Positions 1 through 8,610 of a stretch of DNA of 38,874 nt are shown one piece after another. The position numbers and the translations under genes are program-made. The notes below the pieces were generated by a model. That model did no database searches, was not told where the DNA came from, and was given only the letters and a program-made list of their open reading frames with translations. Source of the DNA: Nitrosomonas marina (GTDB lineage Bacteria; Pseudomonadota; Gammaproteobacteria; Burkholderiales; Nitrosomonadaceae); the NCBI RefSeq assembly GCF_900110145.1, contig NZ_FOCP01000028.1:1-38874 (forward strand), read 5' to 3'. The stretch's first letter is position 1. Each line of letters begins with the position of its first letter.

Positions 1-2135
1 CTGGAATGGACATGACAGCCATTGCAGGTTTTCTGTTCGCCAGGGCGCAGGCTTTGCCAGGTCTGGTCGGTATTGAGCGTGCGTCCATCGCAATCAATGC
101 CTTGCATGAGGTATGCCATATTGGCAGGCATTCGCACCAGAAAGCTGGTATCGGGATGGTCACTGGCATCAATCGCACGGCTGCCATCGGCATGACGGTT
201 CAATACCGGAAATTCACCGAGAATCGATACGCGTTCGCCGGCTATATTGGCAATTTCATAAACAACGTTTCTATTTCGGTTAGGCATGATACCCAGAATA
301 CGAACGCCGCACAGTTCGTCGTCGGTGTAGTCAATGGTATCAGTTCCCTGAAGATTGAACTGGTGCTCGCCGAAGAAATGAATGCCGTTCTTGGGATGGG
401 TCTCGCGGTCAGTAATGGAAGCAGCGCCGAGCAGTCCGAAAGGTGTGCCGGTTTCCAGGCTCGGATGACTGGTGCGCACATCCGCTCTTTGGATGGTATC
501 GGGATGATCGACACCATGAATATTGGCGTAGGGCACTACGGCGCGTCCCATGATTTCATGCCAGTCTTTTGAATCGACAATCATTTCCAGGTCGCCCGGG
601 TGCTGAGACGGAATCTGTGTGGCGCGATAAAGCCCAACGTCGCATCCCGGCGTATCCATTTCCAGTGAAGTGATCAGATTCATCGCAACCCCTCCCCCCG
701 ATCCACTGGTAAAAGGGGGTGTAATTCTGCCAAGCGCTGAGAAAATTTCATGATGGGCAACTGTGCTGCACGCGCCTTTGCCCCATGCTACCATCAGACC
801 ATTATTCGGCAAGGCTGCCGGATGACCGAGTTTTCCGGCAAATGGTAGCGGGTCTGCGTAGTTCGGGTGCGTTACAGTTGGCCCGCTCATGGGAAAAGAA
901 GGCATATCGTCACTGTGGGCCCAGGAAGCAAAATTAATAATGTCACGCGGTATAAAAACATCGGCATCGCTTGAAGCTTCCTGAGGACCAATTCCCTCCA
1001 GCCCTTCAGGTTCCTGCATGACACCAATCAGTAAGCCGAGCCCTTTATTGTTACTACGGTAATAATCGGCAAACCAGATTCGTTCATCGGCAGTCTGGGT
1101 GATAAAATGCGCCGCTTTGTGATCTGCGCCAAAATAACTTTTTGCGTGATCGCCGCTGTGCTGTCCGTAGATCGGGAAGTTTTCTGCACCATCGGGATCC
1201 TGAGCATAAATATGGAACAGATTGTCGATCGTGGTATGGGTGCCTGCACCATTATTGGAATAACGAAACGGCAGGCCGCCGAAGATCTGCCAGCTTGAAT
1301 AGGCCAGTCTGCCATTTTTGAGCATAAATGGATGCTGCTCCTGAGACAGTGAATGATGGCTGGCCAGGTCAGGGTTTTTACTGTTGACATCCATGGTCCA
1401 AATCCGGGTACCCATCCTGGATTCGGTTGTGCCCCAGACTACAGTGGTGGTATGGTCGTCTCTGGTCGAGGTAAATGCGATGCGCTGGTTGCTGATGAAA
1501 GTCGGACCGGAATCATAGACTCCCGGAATAAATGGTATGAATCGTATTTGCCCGCTGGGGATATGGTACGCATGTAGATGCGCGCCTGTTGTGGTCAGCA
1601 GTTTATTCGGAAAATCATAATAGCCAAGATCCTCAGGTTCGGCATCCGGGTGTACAGCCTGTGAATGGATATGTTCCTGATAAAATCTCAGGCTGCCTCG
1701 AAAAACTGAAAAAACGATAATTTCGGCGTCGAAAGAGACAGCCGGATCGAGCGCGGCACAGGAATCAGCCGGGGTAGAACTGGATGAACAGTCATAAATA
1801 ATCGTTTCGACACCATCCGGATTACGGTAGATCAAATCACACGGGGCACTGAAGTCGCCCAGAAAATTGGTGATATCTGGTAAAACATCATAAATATCGA
1901 GTCCGCTCATGCGCCGGGTAACAGTTTGTCTCTTGCCATTCAGGACAACATCGGCAGTTACATCCATTTCGGTTGTTGTGCGTTCACACCGCGAGTACAC
2001 TATTGCTTCCCCGGCGAAAGCTTCTGTCAGTCCTGACAGATTCAGCAATGCGAACAGCAAAGCAAACTTGATAACAGCCATGCCTTGCCAAAGATAAGTG
2101 GTGTCAGTCGCCGATTTTTTGTTTCCTGATTTCAT
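1..2135 (-). CDS. HzsA-related exported c-type haem protein (3' end outside window)
   Basis: An uninterrupted reading frame runs from an ATG at 2135 to the left edge (711 codons plus two bases), so the C-terminus is missing. The N-terminus has a basic stretch, a hydrophobic core at about residues 19-35 and a likely signal peptidase site after TEAFA (about 41), so the product should be periplasmic or outer-membrane associated. An internal ATG at 2081 would give a more usual signal peptide length. The middle holds repeated beta-propeller-like strands (for example around FISNQRIAFTSTRDD and NGRLAYSSW). At residues 704-708 (bases 12-26) is a haem-c motif, CNGCH, preceded by TDQTWQSLRPGE. This layout and the sequence before the haem motif match the HZS-alpha family, named after hydrazine synthase subunit alpha but found in many non-anammox bacteria. 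Family membership is recalled, not searched; the substrate is unknown. Confidence 0.75.
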   Translation of the reverse strand, partial: MKSGNKKSATDTTYLWQGMAVIKFALLFALLNLSGLTEAFAGEAIVYSRCERTTTEMDVTADVVLNGKRQTVTRRMSGLDIYDVLPDITNFLGDFSAPCDLIYRNPDGVETIIYDCSSSSTPADSCAALDPAVSFDAEIIVFSVFRGSLRFYQEHIHSQAVHPDAEPEDLGYYDFPNKLLTTTGAHLHAYHIPSGQIRFIPFIPGVYDSGPTFISNQRIAFTSTRDDHTTTVVWGTTESRMGTRIWTMDVNSKNPDLASHHSLSQEQHPFMLKNGRLAYSSWQIFGGLPFRYSNNGAGTHTTIDNLFHIYAQDPDGAENFPIYGQHSGDHAKSYFGADHKAAHFITQTADERIWFADYYRSNNKGLGLLIGVMQEPEGLEGIGPQEASSDADVFIPRDIINFASWAHSDDMPSFPMSGPTVTHPNYADPLPFAGKLGHPAALPNNGLMVAWGKGACSTVAHHEIFSALGRITPPFTSGSGGGVAMNLITSLEMDTPGCDVGLYRATQIPSQHPGDLEMIVDSKDWHEIMGRAVVPYANIHGVDHPDTIQRADVRTSHPSLETGTPFGLLGAASITDRETHPKNGIHFFGEHQFNLQGTDTIDYTDDELCGVRILGIMPNRNRNVVYEIANIAGERVSILGEFPVLNRHADGSRAIDASDHPDTSFLVRMPANMAYLMQGIDCDGRTLNTDQTWQSLRPGEQKTCNGCHVHS

Positions 2136-2220
2136 TGTTTGCCATCCCGCAAGCTATTCAGGCACTGACAGTCAAACCCGGTACGTTGTGCTGCATGCTT
2201 ATTTTATTATTTACCCCGGG

Positions 2221-2238
2221 CTATCTGTTAGCAGATAG
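2221..2238. repeat. Perfect hairpin in the leader of the HzsA-related gene
   Basis: A 7-bp inverted repeat (CTATCTG, loop TTAG, CAGATAG) lies about 83 bases upstream of the start at 2135. On the minus strand it would fold in the 5' untranslated region if transcription starts at the TATAAT box near 2301-2306. It could be an operator, a leader structure or chance. Confidence 0.4.
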
Positions 2239-2300
2239 TTTAACAGAGTTGTTTCAGTCTGCCGTTTTTCCTGAATGAAACGATAACCTTTTGTTATGCA

Positions 2301-2329
2301 ATTATAAAACAAGTAATTTAAATTTGCAG
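2301..2329 (-). promoter_or_regulatory. Candidate sigma-70 promoter for the HzsA-related gene
   Basis: Read on the minus strand there is a perfect -10 box, TATAAT (2306-2301), and 17 bases upstream a weak -35, CTGCAA (2329-2324, 3 of 6 matches). The predicted transcript would have a leader of about 160 bases containing the hairpin at 2221-2238. This is by eye only. Confidence 0.35.
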
Positions 2330-2593
2330 AAATATGTTCTTGTATAGAGTTAAGAATAAGGTTGAACTGGTTTAGTTGCAAATGGTTGCAGCTAAATTGA
2401 CATGTATCAGTCGTTGATCTGTTTGGTAGTCTAATGAAGCTGCGGTGATTTTCAGAATATGCGTTGTGGTATGCTGTGCGTTGCTTGCTCAATGGAGATC
2501 AAGGAAGATGGTATTTGGATTGCGCGGCGAGGCGCAGGGAGATGCAGAAGCCCGTTTTTTTATCAGTGTAGCTTGGCTGATTTTATTAAGCAC

Positions 2594-3601
2594 ATGCGAA
2601 AATACATTATTTATGGTGATATAGGCGGCACCAAAACTCTGTTGCAAATGGCTGAATGTGTCGATGAAACATTTCAGACAAGTAGTTTACGTCGATACCG
2701 CAGTGGTGAATATCGTTCATTTGCGGACATGCTCAACAATTTTCTGAATGAGGTCGAGTTCGATACTGCAACTTGCAGTCTTGTCGCTGCCTGTTTTGCC
2801 GTAGCAGGTCCGATTGTCGATCAACGTTCACAATTGACCAATCTGCCCTGGTTGCTTGATGCAGCGCTGATTGCAAGGGCATTTTCAATCGATCATGTAA
2901 AGTTGCTGAATGATTTCGAAGCGGCTGCTATGGCTGTTGATGATCTGGCACCCGAAGATCTGGTAGTGTTGCAGTCAGGCCGCGCTGAACCGAAAGCAAT
3001 GCGCGTGATACTGGGAGCTGGTACAGGTATGGGTGTGGCATGGCTCGTCTGGCATGGGAACGGTTACCGGCCGTTGCCGACAGAGGCTGGCCATATCGAT
3101 TTTGCGCCGACAAATGCATTGCAGATTCGACTGCTTGAACGATTGCAGAACAAATTCCAGCGTGTTTCAGTGGAGCGCCTGTTGTCAGGAGCGGGGCTAA
3201 CGCAAATTTTTAGATTTTTGCTGGAAAATCAGACAGAATCATCGAATATTTCGCAGTTTCAGTTGGATGAGGACAGCGGCGCAGCGATTACGGCGCTTGC
3301 AGTCGAAGAAAAACACTCCGTTGCAATCAAATCCCTGGAATTGTTTGCCGAGATATATGGTGCTTATGCAGGCAACCTGGCGCTTGCGGGGTTATGTAAA
3401 AATGGCGTATATATTGCCGGTGGAATCGCCCCCAAAATAATTGATACACTGCGGGGGGGCGCGTTTATACGGGAGTTTTGTCGTAAAGGCCGGTTTTCCG
3501 GCCTGATGCAGACTATTCCGGTTCAGGTGATTAGCAATCCTGATATCAGCTTGCTGGGCGCCAAAAACGGTGCCAGGAAATTAATGATGACAAGCCGTTG
3601 A
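2594..3601 (+). CDS. glk: Glucokinase
   Basis: Phosphorylates glucose to glucose 6-phosphate with ATP in the cytoplasm. The 335-residue product has the N-terminal phosphate-binding motif GDIGGTKTLL (about residues 8-17), a second nucleotide motif GAGTGMG (141-147) and PTEAGHIDF just after it, all typical of the bacterial Glk family (PF02685, related to but distinct from ROK kinases). The frame stays open back to 2459, but the extra 45 residues are cysteine- and arginine-rich and unlike the family, and the domain begins right after the ATG at 2594. The ribosome binding site there is weak, so the start is a judgement. It precedes alpha-glucan phosphorylase and the trehalose genes, which fits a role in returning glucose from glycogen or trehalose to central metabolism. 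Confidence 0.9.
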   Translation: MRKYIIYGDIGGTKTLLQMAECVDETFQTSSLRRYRSGEYRSFADMLNNFLNEVEFDTATCSLVAACFAVAGPIVDQRSQLTNLPWLLDAALIARAFSIDHVKLLNDFEAAAMAVDDLAPEDLVVLQSGRAEPKAMRVILGAGTGMGVAWLVWHGNGYRPLPTEAGHIDFAPTNALQIRLLERLQNKFQRVSVERLLSGAGLTQIFRFLLENQTESSNISQFQLDEDSGAAITALAVEEKHSVAIKSLELFAEIYGAYAGNLALAGLCKNGVYIAGGIAPKIIDTLRGGAFIREFCRKGRFSGLMQTIPVQVISNPDISLLGAKNGARKLMMTSR

Positions 3602-3885
3602 AAACGATATTCGAGTAGACGGTACCTATTGGCGACATGCATACTGAAAACCGACTTGGAAAACGAGACGCATGCTGTACCGAGTTAAATGTGGATTAAT
3701 GAAAGCCAGTATGCGCATTTTGAGTCATGCTTTATCTCATGAAGATACCCCGGACAGACAGTATCTGGCGATTTTCTTCTGAATATTTCCGCACTTTGGT
3801 AATTGACTATGAAAAGATCGGGAAAGTGATTGTGATACCTAACAGATAAATACTTGATTGTAAGCCTGAATGGCTTTGTTGAATT

Positions 3886-6441
3886 ATGTTTTCTAAAACT
3901 ACTTATACCATTACCATCAACCCTAAAATACCGCCCAGACTGGAGCGTCTGGAGGAACTGGCGAATAATCTCTGGTACAGCTGGGATCGTGCTACACGTA
4001 TGTTGTTTTCCAGATTGGATCCTGTTTTGTGGAGCGCCGTCGGACACAATCCAAAAGCTTTTCTCAAACGTGCGGATGAATCCGTATTGCTGAAGGCAGC
4101 AGAAGATCCCAATTTCCTGACGACCTACGACAGTATTTTATCGACGTTTGATTCCTATCTATACGAACCGTCGCAACGGGACAAAACCAACGGGTTGCGG
4201 ACGAAAGACCAGATTGTGTATTTCTGTTTTGAGTTCGGTTTTCATGAAAGCTTGCCAATTTATTCCGGCGGCCTCGGTATTCTCGCCGGCGACCACTGTA
4301 AAGCGGCAAGCGATCTGCACCTGCCGTTTGTGGCTGTCGGACTGCTTTATCGCCAAGGATACTTTTCCCAGACAATTGATAACCAGGGAAACCAGCGTGC
4401 CGTCTATACCGATTCGGATTTTGAAGATCTACCCGTATCGCCGGTTCTGCATGACGATGGCACTGAAGTACGAATTCAAGTTGCGTTCCCGGGACGGCAG
4501 GTAACGGTCAAGATATGGATGGCCAAAATTGGTCGGGTAACGCTCTACCTGCTGGATACCGACTTGCCGGAAAATTCTCAGCAGGATCGTGACATTACGC
4601 ATAAACTGTATGGTGGCGACAAAACCATGCGCATAGAACAGGAGATTATCCTGGGTATAGGCGGTGTGCGCGCTTTGCATGAAATGCGAATAAAGCCGAC
4701 GATTTGGCATATTAATGAAGGTCACGCGGCGTTTATGATACCTGAGCGTATTCGTATTCTGATGCGCGGGGATCTTGATTTTGCCAGCGCACTGGAGGCG
4801 GTAGCATCCAACACGATTTTTACCACGCATACAGCAGTGCCGGCCGGGCACGATCATTTCAGCGAAGAAATGGTGCAACGCTATTTCGAGCCCTTTTACC
4901 ACGAATTGGATGTCACTCACGAAGCTTTTATGGCGCTGGGTCAGACAGCCAGCAGCACGGATTTCAACATGACAGCGCTCGCTGTTCGTGGATCGCGCAC
5001 ACATAATGGCGTCAGCAAAATTCATGGCGACGTCTCTGCAAAGATCTGTCAGGATTTGTGGCCGCAAATCGAGCCGGAGGAAAATCCCATGACTTATATT
5101 ACAAACGGTGTTCATGTGCCGACTTTTCTGGCACAGGAATGGACCGATCTGTTTGACCGTTATCTGGGATATGGCTGGCGGACGAAATTGTGTGACACGA
5201 CATTCTGGCAACAGATTTATGATATTCCAGATCATATGTTCTGGAGTATCAGACAGTCTTTAAAGTCGCAAATGCTGTTTGGTATCCGTGATCGTCTGGC
5301 TGAGCAGAATACGCGCAATCATGGTTCCGAGGCGCACCTTGACCGCCTGCTGAAATTCACCGATCCGGTCAACCCCAATGTATTGACTATCGGTTTTGCG
5401 CGCCGTTTTGCCACTTACAAGCGTGCCACATTACTTTTTGAAAATTTGAACTGGCTGCGCAAAATCGTGCAGGACGAGGAATGTCCGGTACTGCTGATTT
5501 TCGCGGGGAAAGCGCATCCAGCTGATGTGCCTGGCCAGGATTTGATTCGTCGTGTCAGCCAGATTGCACATATGCCCGATTTTGAAGGCAGGTTGTTGCT
5601 TGTTGAGGGATACGATCTGAGGCTGGCCAGACGATTGGTTGCCGGTGTAGATGTCTGGCTCAATAATCCAATTTACCCGCTGGAAGCCAGTGGCACTTCA
5701 GGTATTAAGGCCGGAATCAATGGTTCACTCAACTTGAGTGTTCTTGATGGATGGTGGGAGGAAGGGTACGATGGCCTGAATGGCTGGGCCATTAAACCGG
5801 GACCTGAAAACATGGAGGCAGTTGTGCGCGATCAGGAAGAAAGTCTGGCGCTCTATGAAATATTACAGGATCAGGTAATACCCTTGTATTACAACCGCAG
5901 CAAGTTCGGTTATTCTCCTGAATGGGTCAGAATGGCCAAACATTCAATGGCATCATTGCTGCCAAGTTTTAGTGCATCGCGAATGGTGGAACAATATCTG
6001 AATAATTTCTACTATCCGGCCAGTCGCCAGAATGATCGCTACAGACCAAACCAATTTTCAGGCGCACGAGAGATCGCTGCGTGGAAGTCGCGAATTAAAA
6101 GCGCCTGGCACGGTGTTGAAATCCGTCGCCTGGATATACCGCCTACGCGGGCCTGTTTTAATGATGTTCTGCATTTTAAAATAGCGGCCAAACTGAACGG
6201 ATTAAAACCTGAAGATGTGATCGTTGAGATGCTGATCTGCCGGCAGTACAAGAAAACACGGCTTAGCAATTTTAATCATTTCAGCTTTGAATATACCGGT
6301 ATCCAAGAACAAGACGCACATATTTTTGAATTAAGACTGTCTCCCGAGCTTTGTGGCAAACAGGAATATTTTATTCGTATTTATCCTTACCATACGTTAC
6401 TGACTCATCAGCTGGAGATGGGTATGATGGTCTGGATGTAA
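3886..6441 (+). CDS. glgP: Alpha-glucan (glycogen/maltodextrin) phosphorylase, GT35
   Basis: Releases glucose 1-phosphate from the non-reducing ends of alpha-1,4-glucans using phosphate and pyridoxal phosphate. The 851-residue product begins with the short N-terminal domain (DUF3417) typical of the TIGR02094 branch, seen as LEELANNLWYSWDRATRMLF at about residues 24-43. The active-site glycines follow (YSGGLGILAGDHCKAASDL). The PLP-lysine motif is EASGTSGIKAG, with the lysine at about residue 608, followed by NGSLNLSVLDGWWEEG. The start at 3886 puts the conserved N-terminal domain in place, but its ribosome binding site is poor. A stem-loop follows the stop codon. No glgA, glgB or glgC lies in the window, so polymer synthesis genes must be elsewhere. 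Confidence 0.93.
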   Translation: MFSKTTYTITINPKIPPRLERLEELANNLWYSWDRATRMLFSRLDPVLWSAVGHNPKAFLKRADESVLLKAAEDPNFLTTYDSILSTFDSYLYEPSQRDKTNGLRTKDQIVYFCFEFGFHESLPIYSGGLGILAGDHCKAASDLHLPFVAVGLLYRQGYFSQTIDNQGNQRAVYTDSDFEDLPVSPVLHDDGTEVRIQVAFPGRQVTVKIWMAKIGRVTLYLLDTDLPENSQQDRDITHKLYGGDKTMRIEQEIILGIGGVRALHEMRIKPTIWHINEGHAAFMIPERIRILMRGDLDFASALEAVASNTIFTTHTAVPAGHDHFSEEMVQRYFEPFYHELDVTHEAFMALGQTASSTDFNMTALAVRGSRTHNGVSKIHGDVSAKICQDLWPQIEPEENPMTYITNGVHVPTFLAQEWTDLFDRYLGYGWRTKLCDTTFWQQIYDIPDHMFWSIRQSLKSQMLFGIRDRLAEQNTRNHGSEAHLDRLLKFTDPVNPNVLTIGFARRFATYKRATLLFENLNWLRKIVQDEECPVLLIFAGKAHPADVPGQDLIRRVSQIAHMPDFEGRLLLVEGYDLRLARRLVAGVDVWLNNPIYPLEASGTSGIKAGINGSLNLSVLDGWWEEGYDGLNGWAIKPGPENMEAVVRDQEESLALYEILQDQVIPLYYNRSKFGYSPEWVRMAKHSMASLLPSFSASRMVEQYLNNFYYPASRQNDRYRPNQFSGAREIAAWKSRIKSAWHGVEIRRLDIPPTRACFNDVLHFKIAAKLNGLKPEDVIVEMLICRQYKKTRLSNFNHFSFEYTGIQEQDAHIFELRLSPELCGKQEYFIRIYPYHTLLTHQLEMGMMVWM

Positions 6442-6465
6442 GCGATTTCGGGTAAGACGCCCGAA

Positions 6466-6504
6466 AAACAGTCTTGCAAATCACTGCAATGACTGTTTAA
6501 ATTT
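6466..6504 (+). terminator. Likely rho-independent terminator after glgP
   Basis: About 25 bases after the glgP stop, AAACAGTCTTGCA pairs with TGCAA-T-GACTGTTT (one bulged T, loop AATCAC), and the stem runs into a T-rich tail (TTTAAATTT). A second, 7-bp stem (TTTCGGG/CCCGAAA, 6446-6466) lies directly before it but lacks a T tract. Confidence 0.55.
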
Positions 6505-6515
6505 GAACTGCGGGT

Positions 6516-6545
6516 TTGACAATCAGACCAAGTGCCCGATACGGA
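6516..6545 (+). promoter_or_regulatory. Candidate promoter for the trehalose operon
   Basis: A perfect -35 hexamer TTGACA (6516-6521) sits between the glgP terminator and the operon start; the best -10 at 18 bases, TACGGA, is poor. An activator or an alternative sigma factor may be needed, or the promoter may be elsewhere in this 110-base stretch. Confidence 0.28.
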
Positions 6546-6618
6546 TAAGTAATGTGGCGTTTGCAGCATCACCGTGTATCTGATCCGATAATGCTATAAC
6601 AAGAAGGAGGCATCATCT

Positions 6619-7341
6619 ATGACAACGCTTGACGACACTCCCGCAGGCACAGTATCAGAATCAGAAAATCGTCCCGGCCCATTTTTAATTAAAGATTGCG
6701 CGCTGGTTGCGCTGGCGACTGGCAGGAGAGCGCGCATGCTGCAGGAATTCAGGAACGAAATCACCCAGATTGATGAATCCAGCATCTATCATCATTACTG
6801 GGGCGGTCTTCTACAGGCGCGTTTTGAAGAACGTGAATTCAATAATGACTTTGCTGCATGGATTCGCCATGGCATACACGACGCCATGCTTGCCGAACGG
6901 CTTGCTGCATTGGACCCGACTGATTTTACAGATCTTGAGTTGTTACGCCATGAAATCATTGAGTTGATTGACATGCGTCTGGACGAATGTGAAAGTCTGC
7001 TCTGGATGCGCGCCACCCAGCAGTTCGAATTTATACGATCGCAAATTATCGTCTTTGATACTGAACGGCGCTTGCAGCAGCCGGCCGAACTGGCATCAGC
7101 AATAGAGCAGTTCTCGACCAGCAGCATTTTTTATCATTTTATTGATGCCCGCAGGCGCACTCAGCACCGGTGCGACGATTTCAGCGACTGGCTCGCTGGA
7201 TTTGGCGACCAGTTCAATGGCTTGCGGAAGCATATTGCGGGTTTGGATCCTTATTTTGGCAGTCTGGCCGAATTGCGTATTCAACTCGCGCAACTGTTTC
7301 AGACATATTTTCAGGAGCCGGTACATGAGCCTGCTGGATGA
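6619..7341 (+). CDS. DUF5752 family protein, first gene of the trehalose operon
   Basis: A 240-residue soluble protein with no signal peptide, preceded by a very strong ribosome binding site (AAGGAGG, 6604-6610). It resembles DUF5752, a family I recall next to TreT-like glycosyltransferases. The sequence contains two related halves: residues about 22-118 (LIKDCALVALATGRR, SSIYHHYWGG, FAAWIRHGIHD, LAALDPTDFTDLELLRHEI) and about 138-231 (FIRSQIIVFDTERR, SSIFYHFIDARRR, FSDWLAGFGDQ, IAGLDPYFGSLAELRIQL). The matching order of these blocks shows an internal duplication. The 3' end overlaps treT by 17 bases, implying translational coupling and a shared task. No catalytic motif is recognised. I infer an accessory or regulatory subunit of TreT. 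Confidence 0.8.
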   Translation: MTTLDDTPAGTVSESENRPGPFLIKDCALVALATGRRARMLQEFRNEITQIDESSIYHHYWGGLLQARFEEREFNNDFAAWIRHGIHDAMLAERLAALDPTDFTDLELLRHEIIELIDMRLDECESLLWMRATQQFEFIRSQIIVFDTERRLQQPAELASAIEQFSTSSIFYHFIDARRRTQHRCDDFSDWLAGFGDQFNGLRKHIAGLDPYFGSLAELRIQLAQLFQTYFQEPVHEPAG

Positions 7342-8596
7342 TTATGCACAAATCTGCGGTAATGATGTCATTGCCCACCTGCAGCAGCTTGCAGCACCTT
7401 TTCACGGTGCTAGAGTTGTACACGTCAATTCCACGCGTGTAGGCGGTGGAGTTGCCGAAATTCTGACGAAAATGATACCACTCATGCAGGAACTCGGTAT
7501 TGATGCAAGCTGGGAAGTGATCACCGGAGAGAGTCAGTTTTATGAATGCACTAAGGGCATGCATAATACCCTGCAGGGTAATCAGATTCATTTGAGCGAC
7601 AAGCTGCTTGGTGTTTATGAGAGAACGAATGCAGAGAATGCCGAATCGTTGCGAGAATCGCTCACAGAAGCTGATTTTGTCTTTATTCATGATCCTCAGC
7701 CGGCTGCGTTGCTGCAGCATTTTCCTAATCGTAAGGGTAAATGGATCTGGCGCTGTCATATTGACGCCAGCCATCCCTATCGACCTGTCTGGAAGTATCT
7801 TCGGAAGTTCATTGTGCCGTATGATGCCAGCATTTTCTCTCTGGCTGCTTTTGCTCATGAATTGCCTCACCCGATTTATCTGATACCCCCCAGCATAGAT
7901 CCGCTCAGCGATAAAAATATTGAATTGGAACCCGGTGCAGTTCGACAGGTTTATGAAAAATATAGACTGGACCCCGAGCGTCCGCTGATTCTTCAGGTGT
8001 CCCGTTTTGACCGTTTCAAGGACCCTATTGGAGTAATCGAGGCCTATCAACTGGCCAAAAAATATCTGCCCTCGCTGCAACTGGTATTGGCGGGTGGCGA
8101 AGCAACGGATGATCCTGAGGGCGGGGTGGTGCTTGGTGAAGTGCAGGAGGCTGCGTATGGCGATCCTGATATCCATATTCTTCTGCTGCCATCTGATGCG
8201 CATCTGGAAATAAATGCGCTACAGCGTGCCGCGGACATCACATTGCAAAAATCGATTCGCGAAGGTTTCGGTTTGACTGTCACTGAAGCGATGTGGAAAG
8301 GCAAGCCCGTGATTGGCGGTGATGTGGGCGGTATTCGATTGCAGGTAATTAACCACCATACCGGTTTTCTTGCGAGTACGCCAGAAGGTGCCGCCCTGCG
8401 GATCCGCTACCTGTTGTATCAGCCCGAAAAAATTCGTGAAATGGGTGAGAAAGCCAGAGTTTTTGTGCGCGACAATTTTCTCATCACCCGCCATTTGCGC
8501 GAATACCTGGCGCTAATGGTCGCGTTGCTATACGAATCGCAGGACCGTATAGAACTTTCCTGTTCCAGCCTGAATCAGGAAATTCATGATTTATGA
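7325..8596 (+). CDS. treT: Trehalose glycosyltransferring synthase-like GT4 glycosyltransferase (TreT)
   Basis: TreT enzymes join nucleotide-activated glucose and free glucose to give trehalose. The 423-residue product has the GT-B layout of family GT4: an N-terminal acceptor domain with VVHVNSTRVGGGVAEIL (about 31-47), WRCHIDASHP, the linker region LILQVSRFDRFKDP, and the donor-binding EX7E motif EGFGLTVTE (313-321) followed by GKPVIGGDVGG. The frame is open upstream to 7142, but that part is out of frame with and inside the DUF5752 gene. The ATG at 7325 has an AGGAG a few bases before it and matches the family N-terminus. It lies between DUF5752 and treZ. Some bacterial relatives use GDP- or ADP-glucose; the donor here cannot be read from sequence. 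Confidence 0.85.
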   Translation: MSLLDDYAQICGNDVIAHLQQLAAPFHGARVVHVNSTRVGGGVAEILTKMIPLMQELGIDASWEVITGESQFYECTKGMHNTLQGNQIHLSDKLLGVYERTNAENAESLRESLTEADFVFIHDPQPAALLQHFPNRKGKWIWRCHIDASHPYRPVWKYLRKFIVPYDASIFSLAAFAHELPHPIYLIPPSIDPLSDKNIELEPGAVRQVYEKYRLDPERPLILQVSRFDRFKDPIGVIEAYQLAKKYLPSLQLVLAGGEATDDPEGGVVLGEVQEAAYGDPDIHILLLPSDAHLEINALQRAADITLQKSIREGFGLTVTEAMWKGKPVIGGDVGGIRLQVINHHTGFLASTPEGAALRIRYLLYQPEKIREMGEKARVFVRDNFLITRHLREYLALMVALLYESQDRIELSCSSLNQEIHDL

Positions 8597-8610
8597 AGCC
8601 ATAATACTGT

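Larger units (their letters stand above)
2136..2593. other. Divergent intergenic region, no gene recognised
   Basis: This 458-base gap separates the minus-strand HzsA-related gene from plus-strand glk. It is AT-rich between about 2280 and 2400 and holds the hairpin and minus-strand promoter listed separately. A perfect -35 hexamer (TTGACA, 2397-2402) points toward glk but I see no good -10 at the right distance. Open frames here (including an in-frame upstream extension of glk) do not look like protein families I know. Confidence 0.6.

Noticed and set aside
6..572. Plus-strand frame of 188 codons at the left edge
   Set aside because: It lies fully opposite the minus-strand HzsA-related frame, which has a signal peptide, a haem motif and an open frame across 2.1 kb. 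The plus-strand translation matches no family I know.
2211..2492. Minus-strand frame of 93 codons before glk
   Set aside because: It has no clear ribosome binding site, composition like noncoding AT-rich DNA and no recognisable motif; it overlaps the promoter region for the HzsA-related gene.
2459..2593. In-frame upstream extension of glk by 45 codons
   Set aside because: The extra residues are rich in Cys and Arg and unlike the glucokinase family, whose first strand begins right after the ATG at 2594.
4429..5235. Minus-strand frame of 268 codons inside glgP
   Set aside because: It is the antisense shadow of the phosphorylase gene and has no domain; such long shadows are common opposite well-biased codons.
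7214..8203. Minus-strand frame of 329 codons opposite treT
   Set aside because: It is antisense to a gene with clear GT4 motifs, and its own translation shows no recognisable domain.
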